From a virus, in IMG/VR virus record IMGVR_UViG_3300019888_000001, positions 18,111-82,110 of that record: DNA of 64,000 nt. The stretch is one strand, 5' to 3'. The notes under the pieces are model-generated. The model did not search any database and was not told where the DNA came from. It worked only from the letters and a program-made list of their open reading frames with translations. Below, piece by piece: positions 39,354 to 48,225 of this stretch. Every line of letters starts with the position of its first letter. Position 1 is the first letter of the stretch. The translations under genes were made by a program, and so were the position numbers.

Positions 39354-39387
39354 TATGGAAGACCCAATAAAACACCGCGATAAATTT

Positions 39388-39777
39388 ATGAAGCACATTC
39401 TTCTAACAGGAGCCGCGCTTATGGTAGCCGGCTGCGCGGATATCCCAACTCATTCCACAAAAGCGCGCGTTACGTTTTACTCACGAGGCGAAGATAAATA
39501 CGGTTCGCGTATCGCCACTGGCGGACGTGCACGAGAAGGTCGCACAGTTGCAGCCTCGACTTTAGTTCCGTTTGGAACAGGAATCCAAATACCCGGCTTG
39601 GCCGGAATCGTTGGTAACGGAAGATTTGTCTGCGAAGATCGTGGTTCAGCAGTGAATCGGGAACGAGCAAGCAGAGGACAGGCGCCGGTGATTGATGTAT
39701 ATTGCGCGTCGCCTGCTAAACGACGACGGCTAGCTCGATCACTTCCTGAATATATGGAGATTAAATATGATAACTAA
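39388..39777 (+). CDS. Lipoprotein with 3D/RlpA-like double-psi beta-barrel domain
   Basis: 129 aa from the ATG at 39388; the frame opens at 39355. Lipobox LMVAGC after a short signal, so it should be lipidated. The body, VTFYSRGEDKYGSRIATGG, TVAASTLVPFGTGIQI, VCEDRGSAV...VIDVYC, matches the 3D/RlpA double-psi barrel with its Asp residues. Such domains bind or cleave peptidoglycan. A role at the host wall, possibly in lysis or superinfection exclusion, is inferred. Overlaps the ligase gene by 11 nt. Confidence 0.75.
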   Translation: MKHILLTGAALMVAGCADIPTHSTKARVTFYSRGEDKYGSRIATGGRAREGRTVAASTLVPFGTGIQIPGLAGIVGNGRFVCEDRGSAVNRERASRGQAPVIDVYCASPAKRRRLARSLPEYMEIKYDN

Positions 39778-40639
39778 GCCAATGTTAGCGGGCAAATGCA
39801 CAGATATTACTAAGCTGACGTTTCCTGTTTTAGCCACGCCTAAACTCGACGGCATCCGTTGTCTGATGATTAATGGGAAGGCCGTGAGCCGCAAATTCAA
39901 ACCAATTCCGAATAAGTTTATCCGAAGCACGCTTGAAATGACTTGCAGCTCAATGCAGCTCGACGGCGAGATAATGATCGAAGGCCGGTCGTTCAACGAT
40001 CTGTCTGGCGATGTTCGCCGTGAAGATGGACGACCAGATTTTTATTATGCTGTATTCGATTATGTTAAATACGCCAATTCAGACCCCTATCCGAAGCGGG
40101 CGCAACATTTACGAGAAGTAATTCTCCCTGCATGTTGTCGTAAGATTCTGCCAGTGCCGATTGACACTATAGAACAGTTGCAAGCGTATGAGCAAGAGCA
40201 AGTGGCTCTAGGCTACGAGGGAGTTATGGTTCGGTCGTTGCTTTCTCCTTATAAAGGCGGGCGCAGCACGGAGAACGAAGGCTATCTGCTAAAAATAAAA
40301 CGTTTCGAGGATGCCGAGGCCGTAGTCGTCGGATATCGCGAAATGATGCACAATGACAATGTCACTACAAAAGACGCTTTTGGGCGCAGCGAACGAAGCA
40401 GTCACAAAGAAAATCTACGTGGAGCCGGCGTGTTGGGAAACCTCGAGTGTAAAGCCAAGCCCTGGACGACAACATTCGAAATTGGCACCGGATTCGACGC
40501 TAAAACACGGTCTGACCTGTGGGCCAACCGAGATAAGCTTATAGGAAAATTGGTCAAGTTTCGACACCAACCAAGCGGAGCCGGCGCCCGGCCTCGGTTC
40601 CCTACGTTTATTGGCTTCCGTGACGAATGGGATTTATGA
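39767..40639 (+). CDS. ATP-dependent DNA ligase
   Basis: 290 aa. Nucleotidyltransferase motifs: I TPKLDGIR (Lys adenylation site, about 25-32), III QLDGEIMI, IIIa YYAVFDYV, IV YEGVMVRS, V YLLKIKRF. The C-terminal OB-like domain ends KLVKFRHQPSG...FPTFIGFRD. Short T7-type phage ligase that seals nicks in replication. Coupled to DUF433 by ATGA. Confidence 0.9.
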   Translation: MITKPMLAGKCTDITKLTFPVLATPKLDGIRCLMINGKAVSRKFKPIPNKFIRSTLEMTCSSMQLDGEIMIEGRSFNDLSGDVRREDGRPDFYYAVFDYVKYANSDPYPKRAQHLREVILPACCRKILPVPIDTIEQLQAYEQEQVALGYEGVMVRSLLSPYKGGRSTENEGYLLKIKRFEDAEAVVVGYREMMHNDNVTTKDAFGRSERSSHKENLRGAGVLGNLECKAKPWTTTFEIGTGFDAKTRSDLWANRDKLIGKLVKFRHQPSGAGARPRFPTFIGFRDEWDL

Positions 40640-40833
40640 CACACAAAAACATAACGTTTGACCAAAATATTTGCCAGGGCAGACCGGTTATAACCGGCAC
40701 TGGCATCCGAACAGAAATAATTTTTAGTCGCTTCAAAGCCGGCGAAACTGTCCCTGAACTGGCAGCGGATTACTTGCTACGCCCTTCACAAATAGAAGAT
40801 GCTATTCGATATGAAATCACGAAAACTAACTAA
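40636..40833 (+). CDS. DUF433 protein (HTH/antitoxin-like)
   Basis: 65 aa from the ATGA. ITFDQNICQGRPVITGTGIR and LAADYLLRPSQIEDAIRYE match DUF433, small winged-HTH-like proteins often paired with a toxin in bacteria. No partner toxin is visible beside it. May act as a regulator or as an anti-toxin decoy. Confidence 0.75.
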   Translation: MTHKNITFDQNICQGRPVITGTGIRTEIIFSRFKAGETVPELAADYLLRPSQIEDAIRYEITKTN

Positions 40834-40881
40834 TCAATGAACCTGGCTCCGCATGTATCTCGCATGGTTTAACGCGAATAC

Positions 40882-41073
40882 ATGGTTTGCGGCAGCCACG
40901 ACGAGACAACGCCAATGAGGCCTCCTAGGTGGGAACCAGCCTCATCATGCAGTGACTGTATTTTTGTAGGCCAGCATGAGAATCTGGATATTTGGGTCTG
41001 TCGTAATGCCGAATCTGGGGAATTTGCAATCAACAAACATGGAAAAGCAAAACATGTTTGTTGGTGGGTATAA
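40882..41073 (+). CDS. Small four-Cys protein
   Basis: 63 aa with SCSDC, WVCRN and CWW: a possible zinc site. An ATG at 40915 is an alternative start. TAATG to the next ORF. Unknown. Confidence 0.5.
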   Translation: MVCGSHDETTPMRPPRWEPASSCSDCIFVGQHENLDIWVCRNAESGEFAINKHGKAKHVCWWV

Positions 41074-41174
41074 TGAATACGATATATGGATATGTGGTAA
41101 TAGCTACCTTGGTTCTGACAAAACGTATGCTGCCACACCGCACTCTTTATCCTTACTGGCAGATTTGCCAATAA
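41073..41174 (+). CDS. Tiny membrane-like ORF
   Basis: 33 aa, one hydrophobic stretch (YGYVVIATLVLTK). TAATG coupling is the main support. Confidence 0.35.
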   Translation: MNTIYGYVVIATLVLTKRMLPHRTLYPYWQICQ

Positions 41175-41182
41175 TTATTCAA

Positions 41183-41281
41183 ATGGAAATAAGAAAGCTT
41201 ACGGCTCCGTATTTTACGAATGGAAACCTAAACAACCTTTATCTAGCTACTGTGAAGATTCGGAACGGGGTAGATCAATGA
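41183..41281 (+). CDS. Tiny ORF, convergent with the TerS-like gene
   Basis: 32 aa, MEIRKLTAPYF...; its end overlaps the 3' end of the minus-strand gene by 35 nt. Weak evidence; the frame is open upstream to 40976. Confidence 0.3.
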   Translation: MEIRKLTAPYFTNGNLNNLYLATVKIRNGVDQ

Positions 41282-41720
41282 CCTCCCCTTCTGCCATTTC
41301 GTTTATGTTCACTAACGTCTGTTGGACAACCTCGGTGTTGTCTAATCCTGCTGCTCGGCGGGCAGCTTTATCAGCAATGTCGAAGTCGTGCCACGTCTTA
41401 GGCGGCGCTATCCGCGAAGCAGACACGGCTTTCGACGCTTTGTCAAACGCAGCGCCACGATGAAGCTCGGCTTTCTCTGTCCAATTTTCCGCAACTTTAT
41501 CCAGTGCAGAAGGTGTGGGCCGGGTAGTCAACTGTTTAGCCCTCCGGGCAATAGCGGCCGGCGTAGGCCACTTCAATCGGGTAGCCCGAATACGGATCGT
41601 GTTTGATTTGATTCCAAACTCTTTTGCAGCATCGGCGAAACTCATGCCGGCCACGCAAGCTAACTCGATTTCACGCCATAGCTCGACTGGATGAGCTACG
41701 CAACCACCACCATTTTTCAT
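41247..41720 (-). CDS. Terminase small subunit-like protein
   Basis: 157 aa from the ATG at 41720; the frame is open upstream to 41855. N-terminal HTH: ELACVAGMSFADAAKEFG followed by IKSNTIRIRATRLKW, the arrangement of TerS DNA-binding domains. A helical oligomerisation-like centre and an acidic tail (EGEVIDLPRSESSQ) follow. It is the only minus-strand gene in this stretch and lies about 34 kb from terL, which is unusual. Another DNA-binding regulator is possible. Confidence 0.6.
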   Translation of the reverse strand: MKNGGGCVAHPVELWREIELACVAGMSFADAAKEFGIKSNTIRIRATRLKWPTPAAIARRAKQLTTRPTPSALDKVAENWTEKAELHRGAAFDKASKAVSASRIAPPKTWHDFDIADKAARRAAGLDNTEVVQQTLVNINEMAEGEVIDLPRSESSQ

Positions 41721-41981
41721 ATGCAACGATACCGCAAATCTAAGCCCGGCGCAACAACAGAGTTTTCTAGGTTGGTTAAAACGTTTTGGGAGCAGCGTCT
41801 CCAGATTCCTGACGAGGCCACCAGTGAAGAATGGACTAAAAAGGATGTGCCTCAACCAGTATTACAGGCGACGGGTCTGGAGTACCCATATCAGGTAATA
41901 ATACGCCTTTCTGGTGTAGAAACAAAACTGTTAACCGACTATCGCAAAGAATTTTTGGCATGGCTAGCACTGATGCAATGA
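41721..41981 (+). CDS. Small protein of the EFxAWLxLxQ family
   Basis: 86 aa from an ATG directly abutting the divergent gene's start (CATATG). C-terminus YRKEFLAWLALMQ; neighbours share KEFEAW and LxLxQ endings. Unknown role. Confidence 0.58.
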   Translation: MQRYRKSKPGATTEFSRLVKTFWEQRLQIPDEATSEEWTKKDVPQPVLQATGLEYPYQVIIRLSGVETKLLTDYRKEFLAWLALMQ

Positions 41982-41985
41982 ACTT

Positions 41986-42195
41986 ATGACTAATGGACAA
42001 ATCTTCAAGCGTCTTTACACCGAGGGCCACTGGTGGGACTTACGACATAGCATTTCAGTAAGTTATGCAGAAGAATACTTTCAATCTCTAACATACGCTT
42101 CGAAAGACTCATGCATCGCAGCACGTCTGCTTCTGAAGCGCGGTCTTGTGGAGTCCTATCTCGTTTGGAGTAGGTTCCGGCAACAATGTGTGTAA
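41986..42195 (+). CDS. Small hypothetical protein
   Basis: 69 aa, YTEGHWWDLRHSISVSYAEEY...; similar in size and tone to the other small genes of the operon. Unknown. Confidence 0.5.
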   Translation: MTNGQIFKRLYTEGHWWDLRHSISVSYAEEYFQSLTYASKDSCIAARLLLKRGLVESYLVWSRFRQQCV

Positions 42196-42615
42196 GCAAC
42201 CGCGTGCACCACGCTCGGCTATGATTTGTTTGGCTGACAATATTTATTTAGGAGACGGATGCCCACTGGGGCCGGGACCAGGACGACCCGCACGGGTTGA
42301 TTGTTTGTGGCTTGCAACGAAAACGGGAGCCCCACTCTTCTACTTCCACTCGTTACCGGGGATATATTGAGTACGGTCATCCTGTGTCCATCGATCCTCG
42401 GCAAATATTCGTACAAACTAACCAAGTTGGGCTTTTATGAACCTCTCACAATGAAACAGGACTTTACGAATCTTTTGGTTTAAGACTACGAAAGGATTAT
42501 TCCTGGCTTCCAAATGGAACCATAAGTTATGGCCTTGTGAGCGTCATTTCGTAATAACCTACCAAAAAGAATTTGAAGCATGGTTAAACAATAAACAATA
42601 AACAGAAAACAAAAC
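42188..42615 (+). other. Region of short overlapping frames, possibly decayed small genes
   Basis: A GTG frame at 42188-42370 (60 aa) is possible. Another frame reads RYRGYIEYGHPVSIDPRQIF up to an ATGA, then MNLSQ-stop and MKQDFTNLLV-stop mini-ORFs by ATGA. A third ends TYQKEFEAWLNNKQ-stop, a family C-terminus without a proper start. These pieces look like frameshifted members of the small-protein family. Confidence 0.4.
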
Positions 42616-43620
42616 ATGATAGAAACCATAACACTGAAACCGTCCCAGTTAATGGACGCGTTAGCACACTGCGATAAGGCTAAGTTGCGACCCTTCATTG
42701 TGTCGCCGCCTGGCTTAGGCAAGTCCCAGATCGTGGCCCAATACGCCGCGAAGCGCCCGTTCGTGGATACGAGATTGTCTTACGCGAGTCCAATCGACTT
42801 GCGGGGCGTCCCGTATCGCGATGGCGAGAAATGCCAGTTCGCATCACCGGCGGAATATCCGTCGAATGAAGGCACAGTTTGGTTGTTAGACGAGTATTCC
42901 TGTGCCTCGAAACAAGTCCGGAACGCCGCATTGCAGTTGTTGCTGGAAAACAAAATTGGACAATACACTTGTCCTAAAGACACGTTTATCGTGCTAGCGG
43001 GCAACGGTATGTCCGATCGCGCCAACGTAGAGCGAGCGGGTTCTGCGGAAGTCAATCGCATTGTGTTCGTAAGCCTTCGACCCGATCTTACTGATTGGGT
43101 AGAGTGGGCGCTGCCGGCGGGGATTGATCCTCGTATTGTAGCGTTTCTTAACTTCCGACCAGGGTGTTTGCACGACTTCGATCCATCAACTTTTGACGGC
43201 TCGAAAGGGTTTGCCTCGCCAAGATCGTGGGAGTTCACCAACCGCCTTCTGAAAGGCGGATCCACGGGGGCCATAAGACTGGCGCTGATGACAGGGTTGG
43301 TAGGGCAAGGTGCCGCGTTGGAGTTTGAAGCTTTCTTGAAAGTATTCGACAAGCTTCCAGACTTCGATTATGTGCTGGCCAATCCTACGAAAGCAATCGT
43401 GCCGAAGAACGACCCTGCGGTAATGTATGCCATTACTGCCGGTCTTGCTTTGCACGTCACGGAAAAGACAATCAAAAATGCGCTGGTGTATCTCGCTAGA
43501 ATCCCGAAAGAATTCGAGGTTTTCGCAGTTAGAATGGCGCTGAAATCCAAGAGCAAGTTAGCGTATGCTCAAGAAATTATCACATGGGTAAGCAAAAACA
43601 AAGACGTTCTAGCAGGGTAA
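42616..43620 (+). CDS. MoxR-like AAA+ ATPase
   Basis: 334 aa. Walker A VSPPGLGKS (about 29-37), Walker B VWLLDEYS, sensor-like LAGNGMSDRANV and RPDLTDW block, then an alpha-helical lid. MoxR ATPases remodel proteins or load cofactors and usually pair with VWA-domain partners; one lies 600 nt downstream. Together they may act as a chaperone on a phage or host target. Confidence 0.85.
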   Translation: MIETITLKPSQLMDALAHCDKAKLRPFIVSPPGLGKSQIVAQYAAKRPFVDTRLSYASPIDLRGVPYRDGEKCQFASPAEYPSNEGTVWLLDEYSCASKQVRNAALQLLLENKIGQYTCPKDTFIVLAGNGMSDRANVERAGSAEVNRIVFVSLRPDLTDWVEWALPAGIDPRIVAFLNFRPGCLHDFDPSTFDGSKGFASPRSWEFTNRLLKGGSTGAIRLALMTGLVGQGAALEFEAFLKVFDKLPDFDYVLANPTKAIVPKNDPAVMYAITAGLALHVTEKTIKNALVYLARIPKEFEVFAVRMALKSKSKLAYAQEIITWVSKNKDVLAG

Positions 43621-43862
43621 GGAACACGGAGTTTATCAAACTTATCCAGGCAATCCGAAAGAAACCCAAGATACAGTTGTATCGCAAGCTACACTATCGA
43701 GATGCTGTTATTAATACATATGATAACCAATGGAAGGATCAGATAGTTTGGTACGGGCCAATGACTATACTGGTAACCGAAGTGTTTTATAAATTAATGA
43801 CCAAGCATAAGAAAGAATTCGAAGCATGGATGAGAATCCAGACTCAAAACCGGCAGGGATAA
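43584..43862 (+). CDS. Small protein of the EFEAW family
   Basis: 92 aa, overlapping the MoxR gene by 37 nt. Basic N-terminus, YKLMTKHKKEFEAWMRIQTQ at the end, matching the ending of the 41721 and 42.6-kb frames. Unknown. Confidence 0.58.
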   Translation: MGKQKQRRSSRVRNTEFIKLIQAIRKKPKIQLYRKLHYRDAVINTYDNQWKDQIVWYGPMTILVTEVFYKLMTKHKKEFEAWMRIQTQNRQG

Positions 43863-43867
43863 AGGGT

Positions 43868-44071
43868 ATGATATTGCTTAAACCAAGCGTATACCTATGC
43901 ATGAACCGTGAGGGTTCAGGATACATAGGTGACATTACAGGTAACGCTATTTTTGACCCAGAAGTTTTTGAGGAAGGATTTAAGATAGCCCGTAAACGCG
44001 GATATATCCCATCTAACCTAGATTATAGGCTAACCAAACTCGGAAAAGCAATGATGAATTTAACACAATGA
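43868..44071 (+). CDS. Small protein of the LTKxGKA family, copy 1
   Basis: 67 aa; MILLKPSVYL start, DPEVFEEGFKIARKRGYI centre and RLTKLGKAMMNLTQ end. Same order and similar residues in the 45323 protein. An upstream ATG at 43826 is possible. Ends CAATGA, coupling to the next gene. Confidence 0.6.
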   Translation: MILLKPSVYLCMNREGSGYIGDITGNAIFDPEVFEEGFKIARKRGYIPSNLDYRLTKLGKAMMNLTQ

Positions 44072-44199
44072 AACAAAACAAACTACCAAGACCCGAAGTG
44101 GCTATCGACCATGATTCGAAAAGAGCTTTATTGTGCAGCAAAAAAGCAACAGAAACAGCTCGATACGACATCAGAAGGGCGTTAAGGTTAAACGAATGA
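44068..44199 (+). CDS. Small basic protein
   Basis: 43 aa, MKQNKLPRPEVAIDHDSK..., coupled by ATGA on both sides. Unknown. Confidence 0.5.
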   Translation: MKQNKLPRPEVAIDHDSKRALLCSKKATETARYDIRRALRLNE

Positions 44200-45326
44200 A
44201 CGAACAAGCAAAACGAGTTGAAAAGCAAATGGTGCAATTAGTTCTGACTCAGAGCTTTTTTGCGACACTGCTTTTGCGCATGAAAATCGAGGAGAATAAT
44301 GCTCCGTGGAATCCAACAGCCTGCACCGATGGGGTGCGTATCTATTGGAACTCAGGCTTCATTAAAGGCCTCACGGATGGAGAAATACGAGCGTTGTTGG
44401 TGCATGAAGTCATGCATCCTGCACTGGGTCATTTATGGCGTATCGGAAGTCGAGACTTGCAGAAAAGTAATATCGCGGCGGATCATGCGGTGAACTTATT
44501 CATCCAGTCGATTAACGAAGAAGCCCAAAAACAAGGGCATCAACCGCCGTTGCCGTTGCCAAAGAACGGCTGCTGCGATAAGAAATACGTTGGAATGGGG
44601 ATGGAAGAAATCTACTCCCTGCTCCCTGAGTCCAAAAACAAAAAATATTCCGGGTTCGGAGAGTTCACCAAACCGGCTGCAGGGAAAGACCAAAGTAACA
44701 CAGAAGCGGATTGGAAAATAGCGGTAGTCCAAGCGGCGAACGCCGCTAAACTCTGCGGTAACCAAAGCGCCGCTCTTGATAGGCTTGTCAACGATACTAC
44801 CAAGCCTCAAGTTCCATGGCAGCGTCTGCTGGAGAACTTTGTATCATTGTCATCAGATGACGATTATGATTGGCTGAAGTTTGATCGCAGATACGTCGAC
44901 GAAGGCTGGTACTTCCCGACCGTGTATTCTGAACGGGTAGGTGAACTGGCTGTTATAATCGACACCAGTGGCAGTATCGGAGAGGATACCTTGTCGCAAT
45001 TCCGGTCGGAAGTGCAAGAACTGATGCACACAATGAAGCCTTCAAAACTCGTAGTGTTCTACGCAGATACCGAAATTTGCGCCACGCAAGAGTTTGAGAG
45101 CGGGGATAAAATTGAGTTCAAAGCTAAAGGCGGTGGTGGAACGGACTTCGCTAAACCCCTTAAAGAAGTGAAGAAACGCGGGATCGTGCCTCAATGCTTA
45201 ATCTACCTAACTGATTTGTATGGAACGTTCCCAAAAGAAGCGCCTCCGTTTCCGTTGATCTGGGTTGTAACGCCGGGTGGTGACAAACGTGAAGTTCCAT
45301 TTGGAGAGATTGCTAGGATGGTATGA
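44196..45326 (+). CDS. VWA-domain protein with N-terminal metallopeptidase-like domain (DUF2201 type)
   Basis: 376 aa. N-terminal domain with LLVHEVMHPALGHLW (HExxH at about 70-74), as in DUF2201 putative metallopeptidases. C-terminal VWA domain with MIDAS VIIDTSGSI (about 252-260), FYADTEI and GGGGTDFAKPL, then LIYLTDLYG. It is the expected partner of the MoxR ATPase upstream. Probably binds a target through MIDAS and is switched by MoxR. Confidence 0.85.
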   Translation: MNEQAKRVEKQMVQLVLTQSFFATLLLRMKIEENNAPWNPTACTDGVRIYWNSGFIKGLTDGEIRALLVHEVMHPALGHLWRIGSRDLQKSNIAADHAVNLFIQSINEEAQKQGHQPPLPLPKNGCCDKKYVGMGMEEIYSLLPESKNKKYSGFGEFTKPAAGKDQSNTEADWKIAVVQAANAAKLCGNQSAALDRLVNDTTKPQVPWQRLLENFVSLSSDDDYDWLKFDRRYVDEGWYFPTVYSERVGELAVIIDTSGSIGEDTLSQFRSEVQELMHTMKPSKLVVFYADTEICATQEFESGDKIEFKAKGGGGTDFAKPLKEVKKRGIVPQCLIYLTDLYGTFPKEAPPFPLIWVVTPGGDKREVPFGEIARMV

Positions 45327-45586
45327 TTAAGTTAACTAGCACCGTGTATTTAGACAGCTACGCGCCTGCCAACCTTAGAGAAGTGGGGCGGGATATAGGA
45401 CAGTTTGTTGATAAGGATCATGAACATATTATCGAACCTAAATTTTGGAAGAAAGCTGTAAATGTGGCGGTTAAACGTGGGTTAATTAAAAAACCCCCCT
45501 TTAATCTAGATCTTTGTCTTTGCCCCATCTGTGCCCAGATTCAATTAACAAAATATGGAAAAGCCCTTCTTAAGCTACTCCAATGA
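45323..45586 (+). CDS. Small protein of the LTKxGKA family, copy 2
   Basis: 87 aa; MIKLTSTVYL start, EPKFWKKAVNVAVKRGLI centre, CLCPIC zinc-like insert and QLTKYGKALLKLLQ end. Paralogue of the 43868 protein with an extra Cys region. ATGA at both ends. Confidence 0.6.
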   Translation: MIKLTSTVYLDSYAPANLREVGRDIGQFVDKDHEHIIEPKFWKKAVNVAVKRGLIKKPPFNLDLCLCPICAQIQLTKYGKALLKLLQ

Positions 45587-45669
45587 TACAATTAACCAAA
45601 GACATGCGATACGCTCGCTCTTGGGCTGCCAAAAATAGTTGTTATCTCGGTTCGCATCGGCATGGTTAA
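45583..45669 (+). CDS. Very small ORF
   Basis: 28 aa, MIQLTKDMRYARSWAAKN; its start repeats the QLTK of the previous gene end, so it may be a truncated duplicate. ATGA start. Confidence 0.3.
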   Translation: MIQLTKDMRYARSWAAKNSCYLGSHRHG

Positions 45670-45679
45670 AACTTCAACA

Positions 45680-45943
45680 ATGAACCCAAAAACAGTTTTG
45701 CAAACTATTCTAAAATATAAAAGGAGCCCATATGCTCCACCATATTTTCATTATACGGGTATACGGCTAACTCCCTTCAGATATAACATGCTTCTTGTTA
45801 TTTACCCAGGATGGCATCCCGGGTATAAATCAATTAAAAACTCCTCTATTTATATTCCAGAGGAGCTGGCTGCTGCTCTAGAATGGCTTGATACTCCGAA
45901 ACGTCGAAAGCTGCCTATGGCGTGGATCAATTTAGTACAATGA
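45680..45943 (+). CDS. Small protein ending AWINLVQ
   Basis: 87 aa from MNPKTVLQ; an ATG at 45662 is also possible. YIPEELAAALEWLDTPKRRK and PMAWINLVQ resemble the family endings. Ends in CAATGA. Unknown. Confidence 0.55.
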   Translation: MNPKTVLQTILKYKRSPYAPPYFHYTGIRLTPFRYNMLLVIYPGWHPGYKSIKNSSIYIPEELAAALEWLDTPKRRKLPMAWINLVQ

Positions 45944-45983
45944 AAATCCCGAACGTAGGCCACTTCTTTTTGCTAACAATAAA

Positions 45984-46129
45984 ATGAAACCGGTAACACG
46001 AAAGTTAAGCGATAATCTATGGTTCCTTTACTGGCCTAAATTAAATCCTGAGTGGGAAATTTGGAATACCCCAGACGGCACGGTAAATTAACAAAATTCG
46101 GAAAAGCCTTGATGAATTTACAACAATGA
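45984..46129 (+). pseudogene. Frameshifted small-family gene
   Basis: The first frame (45984-46091) encodes 35 aa ending WNTPDGTVN-stop. A second frame right there continues KLTKFGKALMNLQQ-stop and ends in CAATGA, the family C-terminus. One shift near 46085 would join them into one protein. Confidence 0.45.
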
Positions 46130-48225
46130 AAGACGACAAACATACAATAACAAACATTAAAACGTCTGACGACTTTGCCCCTGTAAATATGGGCATCTCA
46201 GACGACCCTGAAGATCAGAAAATGATTGCCAACATTCTGGTTAACAGTTTATACACAGACAAACCTCGCGCGGTTCTCCGTGAATATGGCTGTAACGCGG
46301 CCGATGCGAACACCGAAGCAGGTAAACCCAACACCCCGATAAAAGTCCACGTGCCTACGGCGGGTGAACCTTATTTATCCATACGCGACGAGGGCGGCGG
46401 AATGACCGAAGAACAGATCTTAAAAGTCTTCTGCCGCCTCGGCCGCTCTACCAAAAGAAATTCTAACGCCTACACCGGCATGCTTGGCATCGGCTCCAAA
46501 GCGGGATTTGCTTATGGGGACAGTTTTCTAGTAACATCGTTTCACGCTGGCACGAGAATAGTGTATAACTGCTTTCGAGATAAACACGGGTTATTTCAAA
46601 TGGCGAAAATGGAGTCGGGGGCTACAGCGGAGACAGACGGAGTGGAAGTCAAAATCGCGGTTAAACAAAACGACATTCCGGCGTTTGCTTCTGCCGCAAC
46701 CGAAGTGTTTCGGTATTTCAAACCTTTGCCAATCGGAATTAAAGTAACCTTACCGAGAGTGATATGTCAGGGCAAAGGTTGGCGATTTGTCAATTTCTGT
46801 AACGAGCAGACCGTAGCGATTATGGGTAACGTCGGATACAATATCGACTCCGATGTTATGCTTGCCGACGAGAACTCCCGCCATACCCCCCATGAGGCCC
46901 TGTTGGCCAATTACAAACGTATTTGTTCGTTAGAACTGGAGTTTGATATTGGGGAATTAGAAATCGCGGCTAACCGTGAAGGACTACAATATCGGGAGAA
47001 TACAAAAGCTGTGATTCGAAAGCGGTTAAATAAAATTATGGCGAGTGCAGAGGAGCAGATAAAAAAGCAAGTTGAGTCTGCGCCATCATTATGGGACGCG
47101 GGCGTTATCTTTGCTAATATGTCTTATAGTCTATCATGTCGGCTAAACGCTTTGACTTGGCAAGGTAAAGCCGTGAATACTAGCTTGAGGTTATCCGAGG
47201 GAGTGAAAGATGACACTGTGATATACGGATTCACTAGGAACCGCTACTCTAAACATATGAGCGCTGCCTTTCCTCGCGACAATCTTTTTCTTGACCCACC
47301 AACTTTCGTGATATGTGACGGAAGTAAGTATCCGCGAATTAGGATAGCGCAGTTTCTGGAAGCTAAAAGCGCGGCTAACCCTCAGGTTAGACATTGTGTA
47401 GTTTACTTCAAGTTCAAAACTCCTGCGATTCAAAAAGCCTATTGGGAGAAGAATGGGCTAACCGGCGCACCAGTAGTAATGGTAGGCTCGCTACCTTACA
47501 CAGCGCCGGTGGGCGGGGTGCCACGAGCCAAAAACACTAAACACTCTCAGCAGTGCTTCACGTTTAAAGCACACGCGTCACTATCACACTACATTCCGAA
47601 TTCTGAATGGTGGATTTCGGCTACTCTTGACCCAACCGCAACGGGCGTGTATGTCCCACTTGACCGATTTCGAGTTGATTGTGCGTATGCATTTACCTAT
47701 TCGCAGTTTGCAGCTCAGATTAAAGAGCTAAAAACCGCCGGGATACTTACTGGCCCACTTTATGGAATAAAACCGCAAACAGTACTAAAATTAGGCAAAG
47801 GATGGGTGAGGCTTAAAGATTGGGTAACTACTAACATCCCGCAAGGGACAAAACAACAGTTAGTTGATTATAGAGCGGCTACTTATCTCCAGAAGGGCGA
47901 TTTGATTTTTGGGAAGCTTTACGATGGGTTCTACCCAAACTCGGCGGCAGCAGATTTAATGGACGCTTTACGCAAAATGCTAACACCAACTCCAGCATTA
48001 CGGCCGTTAATCATGAGCCTGGTAGACAGGCACGCGCAGGATAGTGCCGAGCATATCTTACAGGCGTCTGGGTTACCTGTGCCATCGTATAATTTGAAAT
48101 CTCTAACCGAGGCCGTAGTGAAACGGTATCCTATGTTTGCTGCTTTCCAGCCATTTCAAATAAGAAATTTGCCGATGAAAACCGTAGCGGAGTATGTTAA
48201 ACTAGTCGAGGAGTCCAAAAAATGA
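46126..48225 (+). CDS. rIIA-like GHKL ATPase
   Basis: 699 aa. The N-terminal GHKL fold shows REYGCNAADANTEAGK (N box), SIRDEGGGMTEEQI (G1) and GMLGIGSKAGFAYGDSF (G2), as in T4 rIIA homologues. About 400 residues of unknown C-terminal region follow. T4 rIIA acts in lysis control and in resistance to the Rex exclusion system. Coupled by ATGA to an rIIB-like gene, which strengthens the call. Confidence 0.83.
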   Translation: MKDDKHTITNIKTSDDFAPVNMGISDDPEDQKMIANILVNSLYTDKPRAVLREYGCNAADANTEAGKPNTPIKVHVPTAGEPYLSIRDEGGGMTEEQILKVFCRLGRSTKRNSNAYTGMLGIGSKAGFAYGDSFLVTSFHAGTRIVYNCFRDKHGLFQMAKMESGATAETDGVEVKIAVKQNDIPAFASAATEVFRYFKPLPIGIKVTLPRVICQGKGWRFVNFCNEQTVAIMGNVGYNIDSDVMLADENSRHTPHEALLANYKRICSLELEFDIGELEIAANREGLQYRENTKAVIRKRLNKIMASAEEQIKKQVESAPSLWDAGVIFANMSYSLSCRLNALTWQGKAVNTSLRLSEGVKDDTVIYGFTRNRYSKHMSAAFPRDNLFLDPPTFVICDGSKYPRIRIAQFLEAKSAANPQVRHCVVYFKFKTPAIQKAYWEKNGLTGAPVVMVGSLPYTAPVGGVPRAKNTKHSQQCFTFKAHASLSHYIPNSEWWISATLDPTATGVYVPLDRFRVDCAYAFTYSQFAAQIKELKTAGILTGPLYGIKPQTVLKLGKGWVRLKDWVTTNIPQGTKQQLVDYRAATYLQKGDLIFGKLYDGFYPNSAAADLMDALRKMLTPTPALRPLIMSLVDRHAQDSAEHILQASGLPVPSYNLKSLTEAVVKRYPMFAAFQPFQIRNLPMKTVAEYVKLVEESKK

